Shown here in pieces: positions 45,863 to 54,575 of a stretch of DNA of 64,000 nt. The first letter of the stretch is position 1. Each line of letters begins with the position of its first letter. The position numbers were made by a program, and so were the translations under genes. The DNA lies in contig NZ_FIZY01000008.1 in assembly GCF_900060185.1 (NCBI RefSeq), forward strand, positions 1-64,000, in the 5' to 3' direction. The notes below the pieces were generated by a model, which did not search any database, was not told where the DNA came from, and saw nothing but the letters and a program-made list of their open reading frames with translations. Source of the stretch: Grimontia marina (GTDB taxonomy: Bacteria; Pseudomonadota; Gammaproteobacteria; Enterobacterales; Vibrionaceae).

Positions 45863-46627
45863 TCAAACACCTTCCTCTTCGGACTCTTCACCTAAATAGG
45901 CTCTTCGAACATCCGGATGTGACCGAATTTCATCAACTGTGCCGTTAGCAATGACCTCGCCGTACACCAAGACACTGATGGAGTCTGCTAGCGCAAATAC
46001 GGCATCCATGTCGTGCTCAACAAGCAGAATCGGTGCGTCGAACTTCAATTGCGACAACAGCTCTGTCATTTCCAACGCCCCCTCGCTTCCCAGTCCCGCC
46101 ATGGGTTCGTCAAGTAGAAACACTTTGGGCTTCAAAGCAAGCGCCATAGAAAGTTCAAGTCGTCGGCGCTCTCCGTGGGCAAGTTCTGATGCGACGGCTG
46201 TGAGGCGATGCTGAAGCTTGGTCTTAGCCGCAAACTCTTCCGCTTGTTCGTTCAGACAGGGATCAGACATCCAATGTTTAAAGAAGTGAAAACAGCCTCG
46301 CTCTCGCCCTTTGATAGCCAGAAGGATGTTTTCCATCACAGTAAATTCCGGCACGACAGAGGAGATTTGAAAGCTCCTACCTAAGCCCATTCTCGCTCTT
46401 TCCACCACCCCAAACTCTGTGATGTCTTTATTCAAAAATTGAATTTTCCCTGCATCCGGCAGAAGCTCACCCGCAATTTGTTTAATCAAGGTCGACTTCC
46501 CGGCACCATTGGGACCAATCAGGGCATGTATCTCATTTGGGGCCAACTCAAATGAGACGTTCTGCGTCGCTTTTAGCGCGCCAAAGGATTTTGACAATCC
46601 ACTTACAGCCAAAACAGGATCACTCAT
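45863..46627 (-). CDS. Branched-chain-type ABC transporter ATPase (LivG type)
   Basis: A 254-residue ATPase with Walker A IGPNGAGKSTLIKQIAG, a family signature seen as ELAHGERRRLELSMAL, and Walker B VFLLDEPMAGLGS. The signature has AHGE instead of the usual SGGE, as is common in LivG proteins. The start follows GGGGAGGG and overlaps the permease stop by eight bases. Partner of the LivF-type ATPase. Confidence 0.9.
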   Translation of the reverse strand: MSDPVLAVSGLSKSFGALKATQNVSFELAPNEIHALIGPNGAGKSTLIKQIAGELLPDAGKIQFLNKDITEFGVVERARMGLGRSFQISSVVPEFTVMENILLAIKGRERGCFHFFKHWMSDPCLNEQAEEFAAKTKLQHRLTAVASELAHGERRRLELSMALALKPKVFLLDEPMAGLGSEGALEMTELLSQLKFDAPILLVEHDMDAVFALADSISVLVYGEVIANGTVDEIRSHPDVRRAYLGEESEEEGV

Positions 46628-47636
46628 GCCCCTCCCCCTTCTTCGATAGCATTGAGACAATGCCGCCTTTGCCGTAGAGCACAACGAACAGCAGAATCAG
46701 GCCTAGGTAGATATGCCAAAAATCACTTAATCCGCCCAGCAGGTACTCCAGAAACACAAACACACCTGCACCCGCCACCGGCCCAAACAACCGCCCCACA
46801 CCACCTAGAATCACGAAGATCATGATTTCACCGCTCAATTGCCAACCAAACATTTCAGGGCTGACGAAGCGATTTAAGTCGGCATATAAAGCCCCAGCTA
46901 ACCCAGTGATCATCCCTGAAATCACAAACGCAATGAGTCGAACTTTCATTGGATGAACACCAATGGCTTCTACGCGCCCAGGGGCTTGTCGCACTGCTTT
47001 TAGCACCATGCCAAATGGCGAAAAACGAAGTCGAGCAGTGAAATAGAGCACCACCGACAGCAATACAAACGTGATCAGGAAAAATTGGAGAGGGTCTAGG
47101 GTATCCAAACCAGGAAAGGTGTTTCTGGAATAGATAACCAGCCCGTCTTCACCGCCATAGCGTGACCAGCTAATGGCAAAGTGATACAACATTTGACCAA
47201 AGGCCAAGGTCGCCATAATGAAGTAGACGCCCGACGTTCTAAGGGACAAAAGCCCAATAATGAACGCCGCGATACCACTCGAAATCAGTGCCACCAACCA
47301 AATAATCGGCATAGATTGCGTACCTGGAAGGGTAAAGATGCCTTCATACAGCGGAACATAGTCTTGCGCGTGGCTGGCAAGAATACCCATAGAGTAGCCA
47401 CCCAGCCCGAAAAAAGCGGCGTGACCCAAGCTCACTAAGCCGCCATAACCTAGCGCAATGTTTAAACCAATTCCTGCCAGAGCAAAGATGGCAACACGGG
47501 TGGAAAGCGTAATCAGAAATGTTTCTTCCACTTGGTATGCGATAAATGCAATACAAGGCAGAATAAGGTAGAGCAGCACATTGAGTGAGTTCGAAGACAA
47601 TGGGCTTGCCAATTTAAGTGAATGGGAACGGATCAT
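46620..47636 (-). CDS. Branched-chain-type ABC permease (LivM type)
   Basis: A 338-residue permease with nine or ten membrane segments and the LivM core ALAGIGLNIALGYGGLVSLG and HAAFFGLGGYSMGILAS. It forms the importer channel with the LivH-type permease, whose stop it overlaps by four bases. The importer probably takes up the aromatic substrate of the operon. Confidence 0.9.
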   Translation of the reverse strand: MIRSHSLKLASPLSSNSLNVLLYLILPCIAFIAYQVEETFLITLSTRVAIFALAGIGLNIALGYGGLVSLGHAAFFGLGGYSMGILASHAQDYVPLYEGIFTLPGTQSMPIIWLVALISSGIAAFIIGLLSLRTSGVYFIMATLAFGQMLYHFAISWSRYGGEDGLVIYSRNTFPGLDTLDPLQFFLITFVLLSVVLYFTARLRFSPFGMVLKAVRQAPGRVEAIGVHPMKVRLIAFVISGMITGLAGALYADLNRFVSPEMFGWQLSGEIMIFVILGGVGRLFGPVAGAGVFVFLEYLLGGLSDFWHIYLGLILLFVVLYGKGGIVSMLSKKGEGHE

Positions 47637-48550
47637 TGCGATGCTCCATACAGACCTGCCGGTTTAAACAGCAATACCAAAGCCATAAGGATGTACACCA
47701 GCATCGAAGCGATGGTAGCCCCTGTTTCGTGCGCTTCAGGACCAAACAGCGAGATGAAGCTGATGGGCAGCAAGTACCCTCCTAAGGTGTCCACGAGACC
47801 CACTAAAATTGCGGCATAAAATGTCCCTTTAATGGAGCCGATACCACCAATCACCACCACCACAAACGCGATGATCAGAACCGGTTCACCCATGCCAACC
47901 TGCACCGACTGGATTGCACCGACCAAGGCGCCGGAAAGCCCTGCTAATGCCGCACCAATAGCGAATATCACTGTGTACAATTTAGAGATATTCACACCCA
48001 AAGCGGCGATCATTTCCCTGTCGCTTTCCCCTGCCCGGATTTGAATCCCCAGCCGGGTTTTACTGATCAAAAGGTGCAGTGCGACGGCAATACACAAGCC
48101 AACAACAATTAACACCAAACGATACAGTGAATAGTTGATTCCACCGGGAAGCGTCACTGGGCCTGATAGGTAATCAGGTATGGACAGGTACAGGGGAAAC
48201 GAACCAAATATCAGCCTTGTCCCTTCGGAGAAAATGAGGATGAGCGCAAATGTAGCCAGTACTTGATCGAGGTGGTCACGCGCATACAGCTTTCGCATGA
48301 CCGTGCATTCCACCAACACCCCAACAAGCCCCGCAACCACCACACTCGCTGCAATACCAGCGAGAAATGAGCCGGTGATGCTTGCCACATAAGCCGCCGC
48401 AAACGCACCTACCATGTAAAGGGAACCGTGAGCCAAGTTAATCAGTCCCATCACGCCGAACACCAAAGTCAGCCCCGATGAGACGAGAAACAGCATGACA
48501 CCTAGCTGTATCCCGTTTAATAACTGCTCTACTATGAGGAGTAACGACAT
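47633..48550 (-). CDS. Branched-chain-type ABC permease (LivH type)
   Basis: A 305-residue permease with about eight membrane helices. LivH signatures include GVMLFLVSSGLTLVFGVMGL near the N-terminus and the cytoplasmic loop SKTRLGIQIRAGESDREMIA, which contacts the ATPase. It follows the binding-protein gene by 20 bases and is coupled to the LivM-type gene. Confidence 0.9.
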   Translation of the reverse strand: MSLLLIVEQLLNGIQLGVMLFLVSSGLTLVFGVMGLINLAHGSLYMVGAFAAAYVASITGSFLAGIAASVVVAGLVGVLVECTVMRKLYARDHLDQVLATFALILIFSEGTRLIFGSFPLYLSIPDYLSGPVTLPGGINYSLYRLVLIVVGLCIAVALHLLISKTRLGIQIRAGESDREMIAALGVNISKLYTVIFAIGAALAGLSGALVGAIQSVQVGMGEPVLIIAFVVVVIGGIGSIKGTFYAAILVGLVDTLGGYLLPISFISLFGPEAHETGATIASMLVYILMALVLLFKPAGLYGASQ

Positions 48551-48570
48551 CTTCTCACCTACACCCTTGG

Positions 48571-49710
48571 CTAAAACTTACACTCGGGCGAATAAGCGTC
48601 TGCATGTGCTGACAGTACCGTGGAGACCACTTTATTGGTGTAGATGCCGTCTTCTTTCACGACTTCTCGAACATAGTAATCTTGAATCGGGTGATGGTTA
48701 GGCCCGAACTCGAAACCGCCACGTACTGATGAGAAATCCGCTTTTTCCAGCTCAGCCCGGAATTGGTCAGGGTTTGAAATTGACACCTTCGAATTAACAT
48801 TGGCAAGAAGGACTGCCGCGTCAAAGCCTTGACTCGCATAAAGAGATGGTAGGCGACCGTACTTTTCCTTAAATGACGCTACAAATGCTTTATTCGCTTC
48901 ATTATCAAGGTCCTTGTTCCACTGAGAGGTATTACTCACACCCTCTGCTGCCTCTCCAACCGCTGCTAGAATGGTTTGATCAAAACTAAAAGCAGGGCCA
49001 ATTAAAGGAATTCCGACGCCGCTGTCAGCATATTGCTTGAGGAAAGAAACACCCATGCCACCAGGCAAAAAGAAATACACGCTATCTGCACCCGATGCGC
49101 GAATCTGGGCAATTTCAGACGCGTAATCGGTTTGTCCTAGCTTAGTTTTTATTTCTCCTGCCAACTCACCACGGTACAACCGCTTATACCCATTCAGTGC
49201 ATCTCTTCCCGCTGGGTAATTCGGTGCCATAATGAAGCTATTTTTATATTGCTTAGCGTTGGCAAATTCACCGGCCGCCTCATGTAAATTGTCATTTTGC
49301 CAAGCTACATTGAAATAATTTTTGTGACAACGCTTGCCCGCCAATAAAGATGGCCCCGCATTTGGAGAAATATAAAATTTACCCTGTGACAGACTGCTTG
49401 GGACAACCGCCATCGCAATATTTGAGAAAACAATCCCTGTTAACACATCTACATCTTCGGATTGAATCATTTTGTCAGCGACTTTTATTGCAATATCAGG
49501 TTTACGCTGATCATCCTCTACAACCACAGAGATATTCCCGCCCCCTGCTTGTTCAACACCTAGTAGAAAACCATCTCGAATATCAATACCCAACGCAGCC
49601 CCGCCACCAGAAAGTGTCGTAATTAAGCCTACTTTGAGTTCATTGGCATACGATGTTGACACCAAAAAAAATAACGATATAGCTATTGATAGGTTTATCT
49701 TTAACTTCAT
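48571..49710 (-). CDS. ABC transporter periplasmic binding protein (LivK/HAAT type)
   Basis: A 379-residue periplasmic receptor. Its signal peptide ends at TSYA (residue 23), and the mature protein starts with ELKVGLITTLSGGGAALGID, the type I fold of HAAT receptors. It would bind the imported aromatic acid. Proteins of this group beside benzoate- and salicylate-type CoA ligases are common in aromatic degraders. AAGGATAA precedes the ATG at 49710. Confidence 0.88.
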   Translation of the reverse strand: MKLKINLSIAISLFFLVSTSYANELKVGLITTLSGGGAALGIDIRDGFLLGVEQAGGGNISVVVEDDQRKPDIAIKVADKMIQSEDVDVLTGIVFSNIAMAVVPSSLSQGKFYISPNAGPSLLAGKRCHKNYFNVAWQNDNLHEAAGEFANAKQYKNSFIMAPNYPAGRDALNGYKRLYRGELAGEIKTKLGQTDYASEIAQIRASGADSVYFFLPGGMGVSFLKQYADSGVGIPLIGPAFSFDQTILAAVGEAAEGVSNTSQWNKDLDNEANKAFVASFKEKYGRLPSLYASQGFDAAVLLANVNSKVSISNPDQFRAELEKADFSSVRGGFEFGPNHHPIQDYYVREVVKEDGIYTNKVVSTVLSAHADAYSPECKF

Positions 49711-49772
49711 AACATTATCCTTAACCACCACACAAGATGGTATTTCCATAGTTAATTAAATCAAAAAGTGAC

Positions 49773-51389
49773 TTAATTCATCTTTAGTTTGTATCTTTGT
49801 ACTTTCCCTGTTTTTGTTTTGGGCAACTCATTAATAAACTTTATAGACCTTGGATATTTAAAGGGAGCAATTTTATTTTTAACATAGTCTTGCAGTTCGT
49901 TGATTGTTTGTTCAGACGGGTCTGCAATATCTGTCAATACAATATGTGCCTCAACAATCATGCCTCGCGCATCGTCTTTTTTTCCTATCACGGCGCATTC
50001 TTTAACATAAGCATGACTGAGCAGCGCGGATTCCACTTCCGGTCCGGCAATGTTGTAGCCAGAAGACACAATCATTTCGTCATTACGGGAAACAAAATGG
50101 AAGAAGCCTTGGTCGTCTTTGTAGAATGCATCTCCTGTAATGTTCCAACCGGAGGAGACATAGTCACTTTGCCGAGGATCATTTAAGTAGCGGCAGCCTG
50201 TCGGCCCCCGTACAAGTAACCGTCCCACTTCCCCCACTCCGGCTTCTTCGCCATTTGCATCAACAATTTTGGCTTCATAGCCTGAAATTGGCTTCCCGGT
50301 AGAGCCGGGAGCATGGTCATTCAGACGATTGGAAATAAAGATGTGCAGCATTTCAGTTGCACCTATGCCATCGAGAAGCGGTTTGTTTGTTTTTTCAAGC
50401 CACTCCCTGTAAATAGGTGCTGGCAGCGTTTCACCTGCAGACACAGCAACCCTCAGCGACGACAAATCAGCGTCTTCCTCCATACCTTTTAGCATCACGC
50501 GATAGGCAGTTGGCGCAGTAAAGCAGATGGTTGCTTTATATTTATCAATAATTTCAATGATATTGGTAGGTGACGCATTTTCCAGAAGGATACTTGATGC
50601 GCCAAAGCGTAACGGGAAGATCGCTAAGCCACCCAATCCAAAAGTGAACGCTAACGGAGGGGAGCCTACTACTATGTCATCGGAAGAGATCTGCAGCACT
50701 TCCTTCGCATAGCCATCGGCTATCTGCAATAAGTCCCTGTGGAAATGCATTGTGGCTTTGGGTTTTCCGGTAGTACCCGACGTAAAAGCCAGCAAGGCAA
50801 CGTCATCACGTCCTGTTTTTACTGGACTGAATTTCACCGACTTTTCTAATGCCATTCTGTCGAGTTGAGCATCAAAATTTGAGCTGCCATCAAAGCCGAT
50901 GACATGCTCCAACCAGACACTGGACTGCTGGCATTCTTCAAGCTCATCCATAATCCGGGTGTCACATAACGCAAATTTGATTTCCGCTTTATCAACAATT
51001 TGACCTAATTCAGCCGCCCTTAGCATCGGCATGGTATTGACTGCTACGCCTCCCGCTTTCGTAACGGCCAACCAACATGCAACGAAAGCGGGGTTATTTG
51101 TGGAACGAATAAGCACTCGATTCCCCGGCACCAGATCGAAATCATCGACAAGAACGTTCGCGATCCGGTTACTCCAATCCAATAACTCTTTATAGGTTCG
51201 TCTTCGCCCATTCCCGATTAGCGCAGTATGATCGCCAAAACCGGTGGCAACCATTTTATCGGTCAATTCTTCAGCAACGTTTAGGTATTCTGGATATTGA
51301 TTTTCCTTAACCAGAAACTCTGGCCAAGTGCCGACAGGCGGCAAATTGCTTCGTGTAAACGAATCGATATGTGCAGTTGGTCCTAACAT
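49773..51389 (-). CDS. Benzoate-CoA ligase family enzyme, probable salicylate-CoA ligase
   Basis: A 538-residue adenylate-forming ligase. The P-loop is AFTSGTTGKPKATMHFHRDL. The benzoate-CoA ligase motif is GIGATEMLHIFISNRLND, and the C-terminal catalytic Lys is in LPKTKTGKVQRYKL. Relatives activate benzoate, 2-aminobenzoate or salicylate. The bifunctional hydroxylase and gentisate dioxygenase in the operon make salicylate the preferred substrate; anthranilate is the alternative. Confidence 0.86.
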   Translation of the reverse strand: MLGPTAHIDSFTRSNLPPVGTWPEFLVKENQYPEYLNVAEELTDKMVATGFGDHTALIGNGRRRTYKELLDWSNRIANVLVDDFDLVPGNRVLIRSTNNPAFVACWLAVTKAGGVAVNTMPMLRAAELGQIVDKAEIKFALCDTRIMDELEECQQSSVWLEHVIGFDGSSNFDAQLDRMALEKSVKFSPVKTGRDDVALLAFTSGTTGKPKATMHFHRDLLQIADGYAKEVLQISSDDIVVGSPPLAFTFGLGGLAIFPLRFGASSILLENASPTNIIEIIDKYKATICFTAPTAYRVMLKGMEEDADLSSLRVAVSAGETLPAPIYREWLEKTNKPLLDGIGATEMLHIFISNRLNDHAPGSTGKPISGYEAKIVDANGEEAGVGEVGRLLVRGPTGCRYLNDPRQSDYVSSGWNITGDAFYKDDQGFFHFVSRNDEMIVSSGYNIAGPEVESALLSHAYVKECAVIGKKDDARGMIVEAHIVLTDIADPSEQTINELQDYVKNKIAPFKYPRSIKFINELPKTKTGKVQRYKLKMN

Positions 51390-51471
51390 CTTTTTCCCTC
51401 ACTACGTACTACTTTCAGCGACTGCATCTCATGCCTTGTCGGCAGATCGACAGACCGTAGGGCTGGTTAGC

Positions 51472-51948
51472 TTAGTCTTTCACAACATGATGAATAATGG
51501 CGTCCAATTGGTGACTCAAAATATGGAGCGAATCATCGTCCAAAGAGATAAGAAGTTCATTGACCCATGCTTCGTGGGCTTTCGCTTGCACTTCAAATTC
51601 TTTGCGACCCAATGCCGTGAGCGATACACAAGATGCTCTTCGATCATTTGGCATCACCGTTCTTTCAACGAATTCGTCATCTATCAGCCTATCAATAATG
51701 CCCGTGACATTACCGCCAGAAACACGCAAAGCCGTTGATAATTCACTCATTTTCATGCCTTCTTCATAGCGTGCCAGTGTTGCCAGCACATCAAACCGTG
51801 GGAGTGTTGAATTAAATTCAACCCGAAATTTCTGTCTCAGATCTGACTGTATGTATTGGCTGACACCAAGGATTTTCAGCCATAACCTAAGTCGTGATTT
51901 AGAGTGTTTTTCATCGACATTCACGGGTAATTTTTCCATTTCAATCAT
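51472..51948 (-). CDS. MarR-family repressor of the aromatic operon
   Basis: A winged-helix regulator of about 158 residues. The DNA-recognition part is MKMSELSTALRVSGGNVTGI, and the wing is PNDRRASCVSLTALGRKEFE. MarR proteins beside aromatic CoA ligases usually respond to the aromatic-CoA ester. It lies between the monooxygenase and ligase genes. The start is uncertain because an open frame continues upstream into the monooxygenase gene; the ATG at 51948 is the first after that stop. The palindrome at 54315-54334 is a possible operator. Confidence 0.85.
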   Translation of the reverse strand: MIEMEKLPVNVDEKHSKSRLRLWLKILGVSQYIQSDLRQKFRVEFNSTLPRFDVLATLARYEEGMKMSELSTALRVSGGNVTGIIDRLIDDEFVERTVMPNDRRASCVSLTALGRKEFEVQAKAHEAWVNELLISLDDDSLHILSHQLDAIIHHVVKD

Positions 51949-51962
51949 CAATTCAGGACTCT

Positions 51963-54263
51963 CTATTGTGAGGAGTTCTTGTTGGCTAATTCTCTGTTTA
52001 CTAACCCTTGTAATTGTTCTTTTCCTGTTTGGTAGGGTCGCGGCCAAACTTGCTCGCTGTCTTGTATGAGAGCCGCTTGCCTATTCGTCCAATAAGGGTC
52101 GGATAAATGAGGGCGACCAATCGCGACCAAATCCGCGCGACCCGCCAATAAGATGGAATTCACATGGTCAGCGTCGTAAATATTCCCGACCGCCATGGTG
52201 CTGATGTTGGCTTCGTTACGAATCTGATCGGCAAAAGGCGTTTGATAAAGACGGCCGTACCTTGGTTTTACCGATGACGTTGTTTCACCTGATGAAACCA
52301 CAATGATATCGATACCCACATTCTTCAACATTGCAGAAATATCGACGGCTTCACGGGGTGTGACGCCGCTTTCACCCGCCCAATCACTGGCCGAAATACG
52401 GACGGACATTGGCTTGTGAACCGGCCAAACTTGCCGAACAGCTGTCACTACCTTCAATGGAAATCTCATGCGATTTTCAAGTGATTGGCTACCGAACTGA
52501 TCATCACGCAAGTTAGTCAGAGGCGAGATGAAAGAGGCCAATAACCCACCCTGTGCTGCATGAATTTCCAGCATGTCAAAACCCGCACGGTCAGCCCGTT
52601 GCGCCGCTTGAACAAATTGCTCACACACCTTATCCATTTCTTGTTCGGAAATCGGTTCAGGTACATGGCTGCTAGGCGACCATGGCACGTGAGAGGCGGA
52701 CTTTAGCGGCCACCCACCCGTTTCCAAGGGTTGATTCTCCGCCTCCCAGGGTAATTGAGTCGCTGCGCGGGCACCGGCATGGCCAAGCTGGCAACATGTC
52801 GCAGCCTGCGTTTCGTTATGCACAAACTCATTCACCCTGCTCCAGCCCGAGACTTGAGTGTCGTGATACAGCCCTGCACACCCCAATGTAGCTCGTCCAT
52901 CTTCGGCCACTGACACCATCTCCGTGCACACTAAGCCCGCTCCACCTTTGGCTCTCTCGCCATAATGAATAAGGTGCCAATCGGTTATGTGCCCATCCGT
53001 ACTTTTGTATTGGGCAATCGGGGAAACCACAACGCGATTGATGAGTTTTAAGTCACGCAGAGTAAAGGGAGTGAACATGGGAGACCGAACCTGGCCAGAC
53101 TCGTCGCTACCGGCTTGATTGCTGAACCAGGCTTCAGCTTCAGCGAGCCATTTGGGGTCTCTCACGCGCAAGTTTTCATGTCCAATTCGTTGGGAGCGCG
53201 TCAACATGGCGTAGTTCAATTGCTTCAGGTCAAACCCTAAATAGCGGTGCACATGCTCAAACCACTCTAAAGAGTTGATTGCGGCGGACTGAATGCGCAG
53301 CACCTGTTCGCGGCGTTCGCTTTCATACAGACGAAAAGCATCTTGTATTGAGTCTTCTTGATTCAAATATGTCGCCAACGCAATCGCACTTTCCATCGCT
53401 AATTTGGTGCCGGATCCTATGGAAAAATGCGCAGATGCGGCTGCATCTCCTAACAAGACAATGTTGTTAAAGCTCCACTTTTCGCACAATAAACGTGGGA
53501 AGTTGATCCACGCTGAACCTCGGATGTGGTTCGCATTCGTAATGAGGGGATGACCTGATAAGTGGTCTTTGAATATTTCCTGACAGACTTCAATGGATTC
53601 CTGCTGGCTCATGTCACCAAAGCCATACTTCGCCCATGTTTCTTCATCACATTCGACAATGAAGGTCGCCATTTTGTCGTCAAACTGATAAGCGTGTGCC
53701 CAAACCCAACCTTTATCGGTTTCCACAAAAATAAACGTGAAGGCGTCATCAAACTTCTGAGGAGTACCCAACCAAACAAATTTGCATGGCCTCATTTCGA
53801 CGTTGGGTTTGAATTCTTTCTCGTGAGCTTGCCTTGTTTTGGAATTCAATCCATCGGCGGCAACCACAAGGTCATACGCTTTCGCTAACTCTTCAGCAGG
53901 CTGGGACTCGGTGGCATAACGAATTTCAATGCCCAATTCTTCCGCCCGTTTTTGCAAAATATTGAGGAGTTTTAATCGCCCGATACCGCAAAATCCATGA
54001 CCTGTCGAAACTATTTTTTCGTCATTTCTCACTAAGGCAATGTCATCCCAATAGGCGAAGTTTTCCCTTATAGCGTCTGCTGTTACCGGGTCATTTTGTG
54101 CAAAGTTGTCTAAGGTTTCTGCTGAAAAAACAACGCCCCAACCAAAGGTATCATCCGCACGGTGCCGCTCAATAATGCACACTTCAACGTCAGGGTTGCG
54201 CAGTTTCATTGATATGCCGAAATACAGCCCTCCGGGGCCTCCTCCGATACAAGCGACTCTCAT
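51963..54263 (-). CDS. Bifunctional salicylyl-CoA 5-hydroxylase/oxidoreductase
   Basis: A 766-residue fusion. The N-terminal flavoprotein monooxygenase (about 1-390) starts MRVACIGGGPGGLYFGISMK and contains AYDLVVAADGLNSKTRQAHE. The C-terminal old-yellow-enzyme domain (from about 395) has MFTPFTLRDLKLINRVVVSP. This architecture is shared by salicylyl-CoA 5-hydroxylase and 2-aminobenzoyl-CoA monooxygenase/reductase. Gentisate dioxygenase and a thioesterase in the same operon favour 5-hydroxylation of salicylyl-CoA to gentisyl-CoA. AGGAGC precedes the ATG. It heads the operon. Confidence 0.86.
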   Translation of the reverse strand: MRVACIGGGPGGLYFGISMKLRNPDVEVCIIERHRADDTFGWGVVFSAETLDNFAQNDPVTADAIRENFAYWDDIALVRNDEKIVSTGHGFCGIGRLKLLNILQKRAEELGIEIRYATESQPAEELAKAYDLVVAADGLNSKTRQAHEKEFKPNVEMRPCKFVWLGTPQKFDDAFTFIFVETDKGWVWAHAYQFDDKMATFIVECDEETWAKYGFGDMSQQESIEVCQEIFKDHLSGHPLITNANHIRGSAWINFPRLLCEKWSFNNIVLLGDAAASAHFSIGSGTKLAMESAIALATYLNQEDSIQDAFRLYESERREQVLRIQSAAINSLEWFEHVHRYLGFDLKQLNYAMLTRSQRIGHENLRVRDPKWLAEAEAWFSNQAGSDESGQVRSPMFTPFTLRDLKLINRVVVSPIAQYKSTDGHITDWHLIHYGERAKGGAGLVCTEMVSVAEDGRATLGCAGLYHDTQVSGWSRVNEFVHNETQAATCCQLGHAGARAATQLPWEAENQPLETGGWPLKSASHVPWSPSSHVPEPISEQEMDKVCEQFVQAAQRADRAGFDMLEIHAAQGGLLASFISPLTNLRDDQFGSQSLENRMRFPLKVVTAVRQVWPVHKPMSVRISASDWAGESGVTPREAVDISAMLKNVGIDIIVVSSGETTSSVKPRYGRLYQTPFADQIRNEANISTMAVGNIYDADHVNSILLAGRADLVAIGRPHLSDPYWTNRQAALIQDSEQVWPRPYQTGKEQLQGLVNRELANKNSSQ

Positions 54264-54314
54264 TTCCGTGCTCCTGCATTAATGATTTGATCAAATCGTA
54301 GGCACCGAATAAAT

Positions 54315-54349
54315 ATATTTCAAGCTTAAAATATCTATACTTAAAATAT
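54315..54349. promoter_or_regulatory. Palindromic candidate operator in the divergent aromatic promoter
   Basis: ATATTTCAAGCTTAAAATAT (54315-54334) is a 20-base palindrome with one mismatch, and its right half CTTAAAATAT is repeated at 54340-54349. It lies in the 312-base AT-rich gap between the monooxygenase gene and the divergent fusion gene. A MarR dimer would fit such a site. No gene is seen in 54264-54575. Confidence 0.5.
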
Positions 54350-54575
54350 ATATTAACTGTATTATCAATTATGTTTCTCGCGGACCAAAAGAAATGTATT
54401 TCTAATCAAAGACTTTGGTATGAGCGTCCAAATAATGAGAAATACTTAATAAATCTTTGCTTATATGAAAATAATTTGCATTTATTGCTCAAGTAATTCT
54501 TTTTGACTGTAGGATGAAGGTCTTCCTGTCTCTAATCTTGGTTGTGCGCGTTAATATTTTGTCAGGAGATAAACA

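Noticed and set aside
49773-54263. Anthranilate (2-aminobenzoyl-CoA) pathway as main reading of the aromatic operon
   Set aside because: The hydroxylase family fits both, but gentisate dioxygenase, thioesterase and maleate isomerase only make sense with a hydroxybenzoate route. Kept as an alternative.
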